64,000 bases of DNA from Chitinophagaceae bacterium (lineage in GTDB: Bacteria > Bacteroidota > Bacteroidia > Chitinophagales > Chitinophagaceae), in contig JADKAJ010000001.1 in assembly GCA_016719165.1 (NCBI GenBank), positions 682,001-746,000 on the forward strand, in the 5' to 3' direction. Below are positions 60,396-64,000 of this stretch, piece after piece. Position 1 is the stretch's first letter, and each line of letters starts with the position of its first letter. The notes below the pieces were generated by a model. It was given only the letters and a program-made list of their open reading frames with translations. It did not search any database and was not told where the DNA came from. Made by a program: the position numbers and the translations under genes.

Positions 60396-61436
60396 ATGAG
60401 TAGTAAGAAATTTTTTCAAAAAATAGTTAACTGGGAACTCTGGAATTTTTATGTTCTCTACCTGCCTATAAGTCCAGTCTGGCTATGGTATTGCCTGCGC
60501 AGCAGGTCATTCTGGTATTTCAGTTCGTCAAATCCTACTATCACTTTCGGTGGTTTTGAAGGAGAAGGGAAAAAAGAAATGTATGACCAGCTACCCACAG
60601 AACTGGTTCCCCGCACTATTTATATTATGCATGACTTGCCTTATGAAAATGTAGAAAGAATTGTGAACGAAGCAGGGTTTTCATTTCCTTTTATTGTAAA
60701 ACCGGATGTGGGGATGAAAGGAATCTTATTCCGTAAAATTGACAATGCTGATCAGCTCCGGAAATACCATGAAAAAGTACCGGTAGAATATATTGTTCAG
60801 GACCTGGTGGATCTGCCGGTGGAAGTGAGTGTTTTTTATTATCGCCACCCCGCTGAACAAAAAGGAATAGTGAGCGGATTTATTCATAAAGAATTATTGC
60901 AGGTAAAGGGTGACGGGCAATCAACACTCAGGCAACTGGTCGAACAACATCCCCGGGCCAAATTCCGGATGGAAGAAATGGAGCACCGGCATGGGCATCG
61001 TTTTGACAGGGTGATTCCAGATGGTGAAATATTTTATCTTTCTTATGCCGGTAATCATAACAGGGGAGCACAATTCACCAACCTTCATAATGAGATCAAT
61101 GAAGTGATGCACCAGGTATTTGATGAACTGAGCCATAAGACCCGTTTTTATTATGGCCGGTATGATATTAAAACAACTTCTATTGACGACCTGAAACAAG
61201 GGAAGAACTTTCTTATTCTTGAATTCAATGGTTGTGGTGCCGAGCCAAATCATATCTACGATTGCGGAATGAGTCTCTGGAAAGCTTATGGTGTTATATT
61301 AGAACATTGGAAAGCATTATACAGGATCAGCCGTCACAATCATAAAAATGGGACCCCTTACTGGTCTTTTAAAAAAGGCTGGAATTTCCTGAAAGAATCC
61401 GGCCGTCATTTTAAGATGCTGGAGAAATATGATTAA
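60396..61436 (+). CDS. ATP-grasp domain protein
   Basis: A 346-residue protein starting MSSKKFFQKIVNWELWNF (ATG; a TTG four codons earlier is less likely). An aromatic N terminus is followed by an ATP-grasp fold: FPFIVKPDVGMKGILFRKI (ATP-binding lysine and glycine loop), VEYIVQDLVDLPVEVSVFYYR, and late metal ligands FLILEFNGCGAEPNHIYD. It resembles D-alanine-D-alanine ligase-like enzymes of unknown substrate. The LysE-type exporter gene follows 26 bases downstream, so it may make a product that is exported. That link is inference. Confidence 0.85.
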   Translation: MSSKKFFQKIVNWELWNFYVLYLPISPVWLWYCLRSRSFWYFSSSNPTITFGGFEGEGKKEMYDQLPTELVPRTIYIMHDLPYENVERIVNEAGFSFPFIVKPDVGMKGILFRKIDNADQLRKYHEKVPVEYIVQDLVDLPVEVSVFYYRHPAEQKGIVSGFIHKELLQVKGDGQSTLRQLVEQHPRAKFRMEEMEHRHGHRFDRVIPDGEIFYLSYAGNHNRGAQFTNLHNEINEVMHQVFDELSHKTRFYYGRYDIKTTSIDDLKQGKNFLILEFNGCGAEPNHIYDCGMSLWKAYGVILEHWKALYRISRHNHKNGTPYWSFKKGWNFLKESGRHFKMLEKYD

Positions 61437-61462
61437 TGCCCTTCTCTTCGTATTTTTAGTTC

Positions 61463-62203
61463 ATGCATCCCTTGCTTAGAATTTTATTGACTGGCATGCT
61501 TGTCAGTTTTATCGGCTCATTACCATTAGGTACGTTGAATATAGCTGCAATGCAGATATCTATCACGGATGGGGTTACAGCTGCTATGCTATTTTCAGTA
61601 GGTTCCCTGATCGCCGAAATCATTTATGTCCGCATCTCACTGGTAGCCATGGACTGGGTAAGAAAACAGGAAAAGATCCTGAAAGCCCTTGATTGGGTAA
61701 CTTTCCTTATTGTTGCTGCATTAGCTGCTTTTAGCTTTTATGCGGCAATGCAACCAACAGTAGAAAAAAATATAGTATTAAGCAGCCCATTGCCAAAGAT
61801 CGTATTGGGCTTTGTGATGAGTGCGGTGAACCCTGTTCAGATACCTTTCTGGTTTGGCTGGAGCACAGTATTATTCACCAAGAAAGTATTGTTACCAAGA
61901 TCTGATCATTACAATTCATATATAGTCGGGATAGGACTGGGTACATTTTTAGGTAATTGTATTTTCATTTTCGGCGGTTTGCTTATTGCACAAAAGATCA
62001 ATAATAATCAGCATGTGTTGAACTGGATTATTGGTGGCATATTTGCTCTGACAGCGTTGTTACAGCTATGGAAAATATTACGCAAGAAAGATACAATGCA
62101 CAAACTGGAACACCCTGAAGAAGTGGCGCATCATTTTGAAGAACGCTATGAAAAGTTCGGAATTGACCCGGAGGATACCCCATCCGACAAACCTCTTAAA
62201 TGA
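61463..62203 (+). CDS. LysE family exporter
   Basis: A 246-residue inner membrane protein with about six hydrophobic segments. It opens ILLTGMLVSFIGSLPLGTLNIAAMQISITDGVTAAMLFSVGSLIAEIIYVRIS, the LysE pattern, and has VLGFVMSAVNPVQIPFWFGWSTVLF in the middle. The cytoplasmic tail is charged (EHPEEVAHHFEERYEKFGIDPEDTP). LysE proteins export amino acids or related small molecules. It is probably co-transcribed with the ATP-grasp gene. Confidence 0.9.
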   Translation: MHPLLRILLTGMLVSFIGSLPLGTLNIAAMQISITDGVTAAMLFSVGSLIAEIIYVRISLVAMDWVRKQEKILKALDWVTFLIVAALAAFSFYAAMQPTVEKNIVLSSPLPKIVLGFVMSAVNPVQIPFWFGWSTVLFTKKVLLPRSDHYNSYIVGIGLGTFLGNCIFIFGGLLIAQKINNNQHVLNWIIGGIFALTALLQLWKILRKKDTMHKLEHPEEVAHHFEERYEKFGIDPEDTPSDKPLK

Positions 62204-62221
62204 TTTGGCACAGTATTTAAA

Positions 62222-62746
62222 TTAAAACCGATAGCCGGCAGAAAGGGATGGAATAAACCGCTTGCCTACATCTTCATCCAGCGAATTATATCCTTTACTG
62301 AATTCAATGGTATAACCAAAACCGACGGAAGGGGCTCCGTAAAATCGTTTTGCAAAAATGAAGTGGTATCCCGCTTCAGCCATGGGAGTTACCAATAAAC
62401 TTTTTTGTCTTGTTTTTCCTTCAAAATCCTCCAGTGAGAATAATATCCTGGCACCGGCGAAAGGATTGTTTCCATTTGTATTGGTACCAAAGGCATGACG
62501 ATAGCCCACATACATTCCAAAACCGGTAGAAACCGAGTAAGCCTTTGCGGAAGCAAGCTGGTAAGTAATGCCTGCACTGAAACTGTTCTTATTGTTAAAT
62601 GATTCACCTCTCGCTGCTACTTTGGTAGTGCTGTATCCCTTTCCGGATGACCGGATATATTCTGCTCCCAGTTCAAAAGGATTTTGTGCCTGGCTATTCC
62701 CATTGATCAGCAAGAAGGCGAAGATTGATTGAATAAGTTTTTGCAT
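62222..62746 (-). CDS. Predicted outer membrane beta-barrel protein, small
   Basis: A 174-residue protein with a signal peptide (MQKLIQSIFAFLLINGNSQAQ). The rest is alternating beta strands rich in Gly, Tyr, Ser and Phe, ending in the C-terminal pattern FIPSLSAGYRF with a terminal phenylalanine, as required for outer membrane barrel insertion. An eight-stranded barrel would fit the length. It has a general likeness to TraO-like proteins, but no conjugation genes are present. Function unknown. Convergent with the lysE-type gene. Confidence 0.75.
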   Translation of the reverse strand: MQKLIQSIFAFLLINGNSQAQNPFELGAEYIRSSGKGYSTTKVAARGESFNNKNSFSAGITYQLASAKAYSVSTGFGMYVGYRHAFGTNTNGNNPFAGARILFSLEDFEGKTRQKSLLVTPMAEAGYHFIFAKRFYGAPSVGFGYTIEFSKGYNSLDEDVGKRFIPSLSAGYRF

Positions 62747-62796
62747 TGCTTATCTAAATGTTTGACAGGAGAATATATTATACTATCAATGACCAG

Positions 62797-63126
62797 TTAA
62801 TCAACAATGAATAATTTACATCCGCTTGCCGTGGAAGTGCGGTGTGCTTCATTATTATCACCCACAAAATAGCACATACCTTTTGTAAGTTTCGTCACCC
62901 GGCCATCCTCCAGTTCGGTATCCATTTCTCCTTCGAAGCAAAAAATAATATGACCTTTACTGCACCAGTGATCGGCTTTGTACCCGGGAGAATATTCCAC
63001 TAATCTAACCCTGATATCATTTACCAATTGTACCTGCCACCAGGCTACTCCTGTTTCACCGTTGTGCTCTTCTTTGGGAATGGAAGACCAGTTGAGTGTT
63101 TGAAAAGGGAAAGAAAGAAGCTTCAT
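62797..63126 (-). CDS. DHCW-motif cupin protein
   Basis: A 109-residue single-domain cupin: VRLVEYSPGYKADHWCSKGHIIFCFEGEMDTELEDG and KGMCYFVGDNNEAHRTSTASGCKLFIVD. The DHWC motif defines this small group; the usual cupin metal histidines are replaced accordingly, with His and Cys in the first motif and His in the second. Function unknown, probably a small-molecule binding or modifying enzyme in the cytoplasm. It begins 7 bases after the lipoprotein gene. Confidence 0.9.
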   Translation of the reverse strand: MKLLSFPFQTLNWSSIPKEEHNGETGVAWWQVQLVNDIRVRLVEYSPGYKADHWCSKGHIIFCFEGEMDTELEDGRVTKLTKGMCYFVGDNNEAHRTSTASGCKLFIVD

Positions 63127-63133
63127 ATAAATA

Positions 63134-63868
63134 CTATAATTTTTGAAGAAACAATTCTTTTGTTTGTATTGCTATAGTATCTGTTATTTGCAGTTGTGTC
63201 AGAATATTTGGATTGAAAAAATCCCATTCATCGTGGAAGGTATTAAGTAGACACTGGTTTCCTGATTTAATTATTGTTACAATTAATGGCAATGATAAAT
63301 TTTGATTTACTTTTTTAATAGTAAAGGAGTTTAAAAATTTGCAAGATATCCAATTCATTCCTGAGGGCATACAATTATCATCAGGATTGTAATCAAATAA
63401 GCTCATATTTAGTAATTCTTGGCATCTTGGAATAATATTCAATGAATGAGAATATTGGATGGTATCTTTTTCTCGTATATATAAATTTCCTGTGGTTGTA
63501 AGACGATAACTTGCCATATGATTCTCAATTGGCCCTGTAAATTGAGGATAGGCTAGTGGATATCTTTCAACTATTGCAGAGTCAGAACTAATGAAAGAGA
63601 TTCTAAGTTTTACATAGTTGAATACTTGTTCATTTGAATTTAGAATAATAAATGGAGCAAAACTGGTAAATGTGTTATCGTTGACGAATTTTCGTATAAT
63701 CTGAGTGTCAGTTATTTCTTGATTGCTTGTAAAGAGCCTTACAGGCGAAACAGTTGCAATGCTTTCAGTTTGAAAAGTTGCGTTAATATAAAAATCATCA
63801 TTGCCTTCTCTTGAACAAGAGTATAAAAGCAAGTTAGTAATTACAAAAAATATAATTCTATAAGGCAT
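63134..63868 (-). CDS. Lipoprotein of unknown function
   Basis: A 244-residue protein with a lipoprotein signal (MPYRIIFFVITNLLLYSC; lipobox LLYSC, Cys18). The mature part is beta-rich with no family I recognise. Four further cysteines (CQELL, DNCMP, SCKFL, QCLLN) might form disulfides. Base composition is clearly more AT-rich than in its neighbours, which suggests recent gain. It lies 14 bases behind the partial gene at the window end. Confidence 0.7.
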   Translation of the reverse strand: MPYRIIFFVITNLLLYSCSREGNDDFYINATFQTESIATVSPVRLFTSNQEITDTQIIRKFVNDNTFTSFAPFIILNSNEQVFNYVKLRISFISSDSAIVERYPLAYPQFTGPIENHMASYRLTTTGNLYIREKDTIQYSHSLNIIPRCQELLNMSLFDYNPDDNCMPSGMNWISCKFLNSFTIKKVNQNLSLPLIVTIIKSGNQCLLNTFHDEWDFFNPNILTQLQITDTIAIQTKELFLQKL

Positions 63869-63882
63869 AATTATTTTTTAAT

Positions 63883-64000
63883 TTATTGTACTTCCTCCAC
63901 CCATTTATCTCTCTCATCCGGACTAAACTTCCACGGGGCAAAATTATTCTCCACATTACTGAACATGGCTGTCCATTCCTGGGGCGAATTACTTTCTTCC
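63883..64000 (-). CDS. Partial gene of unknown function (C terminus only)
   Basis: The last 38 codons of a minus-strand gene cut by the window edge, ending in SPDERDKWVEEVQ and a TAA. The visible part is acidic with tryptophans (QEWTAMFSNVEN, NFAPWKF). Too short to assign. The frame is open to the edge and the stop lies just before the lipoprotein gene, which supports a real gene. Confidence 0.55.
   Translation of the reverse strand, partial: EESNSPQEWTAMFSNVENNFAPWKFSPDERDKWVEEVQ

Noticed and set aside
62222..62746. Small beta-barrel protein as a conjugation protein (TraO-like)
   Set aside because: No other conjugation or mobile-element gene lies nearby; only a general barrel pattern supports the likeness.

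Overview
This is a gene-dense, moderately AT-rich chromosomal window from a member of the Bacteroidota, most likely a Chitinophagaceae-type bacterium. The reasons are Bacteroidota-typical families (an OMP beta-barrel/CarboxypepD_reg outer membrane protein, DUF4199, AsmA-like protein, FkbM, S23-type four-helix protein), the order miaB - sigma-54 activator - lptE - TPR protein - secG, almost no Shine-Dalgarno sites, and several TAnnTTTG promoter elements. The genus cannot be read from the sequence.

Layout. 1-1037: 3' end of lepA. 1034-14030 (minus): a nearly gapless run that starts with a dihydroorotase-like gene and continues with DUF4199, a GT2, a GT4, three genes covering the four steps to GDP-D-glycero-D-manno-heptose (hddA, gmhA, an hddC-gmhB fusion), a frameshifted exported protein, the Wzm/Wzt polysaccharide exporter, an FkbM methyltransferase and two more glycosyltransferases. 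Together they look like an ABC-exported, heptose-containing surface glycan locus. 14105-14316: two tRNA-Pro genes, each with its own promoter-like element and terminator. 14800-15260: a patch of intergenic repeats. 15257-26331: mixed housekeeping and accessory genes (DUF4256, AsmA-like, DUF2200, PhoX-like, DUF1801, ArsR/AHSA1 pair, sulfatase, DHFR-like, DUF559 nuclease, Mrr-type restriction enzyme).

26502-36496 (minus): an operon for the whole reductive pyrimidine catabolic route. Uptake is by an NCS1 permease, reduction by PreT/PreA, ring opening by dihydropyrimidinase, hydrolysis by beta-ureidopropionase, then transamination and CoA-acylating semialdehyde dehydrogenation. All of its gene junctions carry an AT-rich repeat built from TTGAATG/CATTCAA units, mostly as inverted repeats, and one copy lies in frame inside preT.

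36712-45394: trmH, two thioredoxin-like proteins, a YihY/BrkB membrane protein, mltG, and the envelope operon miaB - sigma-54 activator - lptE - TPR protein - secG. 45559-57887 (plus): an outer membrane beta-barrel protein, an exported TPR-CHAT protease homologue and, directly behind it, two very large modular secreted proteins that are paralogues differing by one internal ~255-residue unit. This last group is the best candidate for an undescribed system. 57896-64000: a tRNA-Gly placed 2 nt behind a protein gene, a CCG-domain Fe-S protein, an ATP-grasp enzyme, a LysE exporter, a DHCW cupin and several unknown proteins, the last one cut by the window end.
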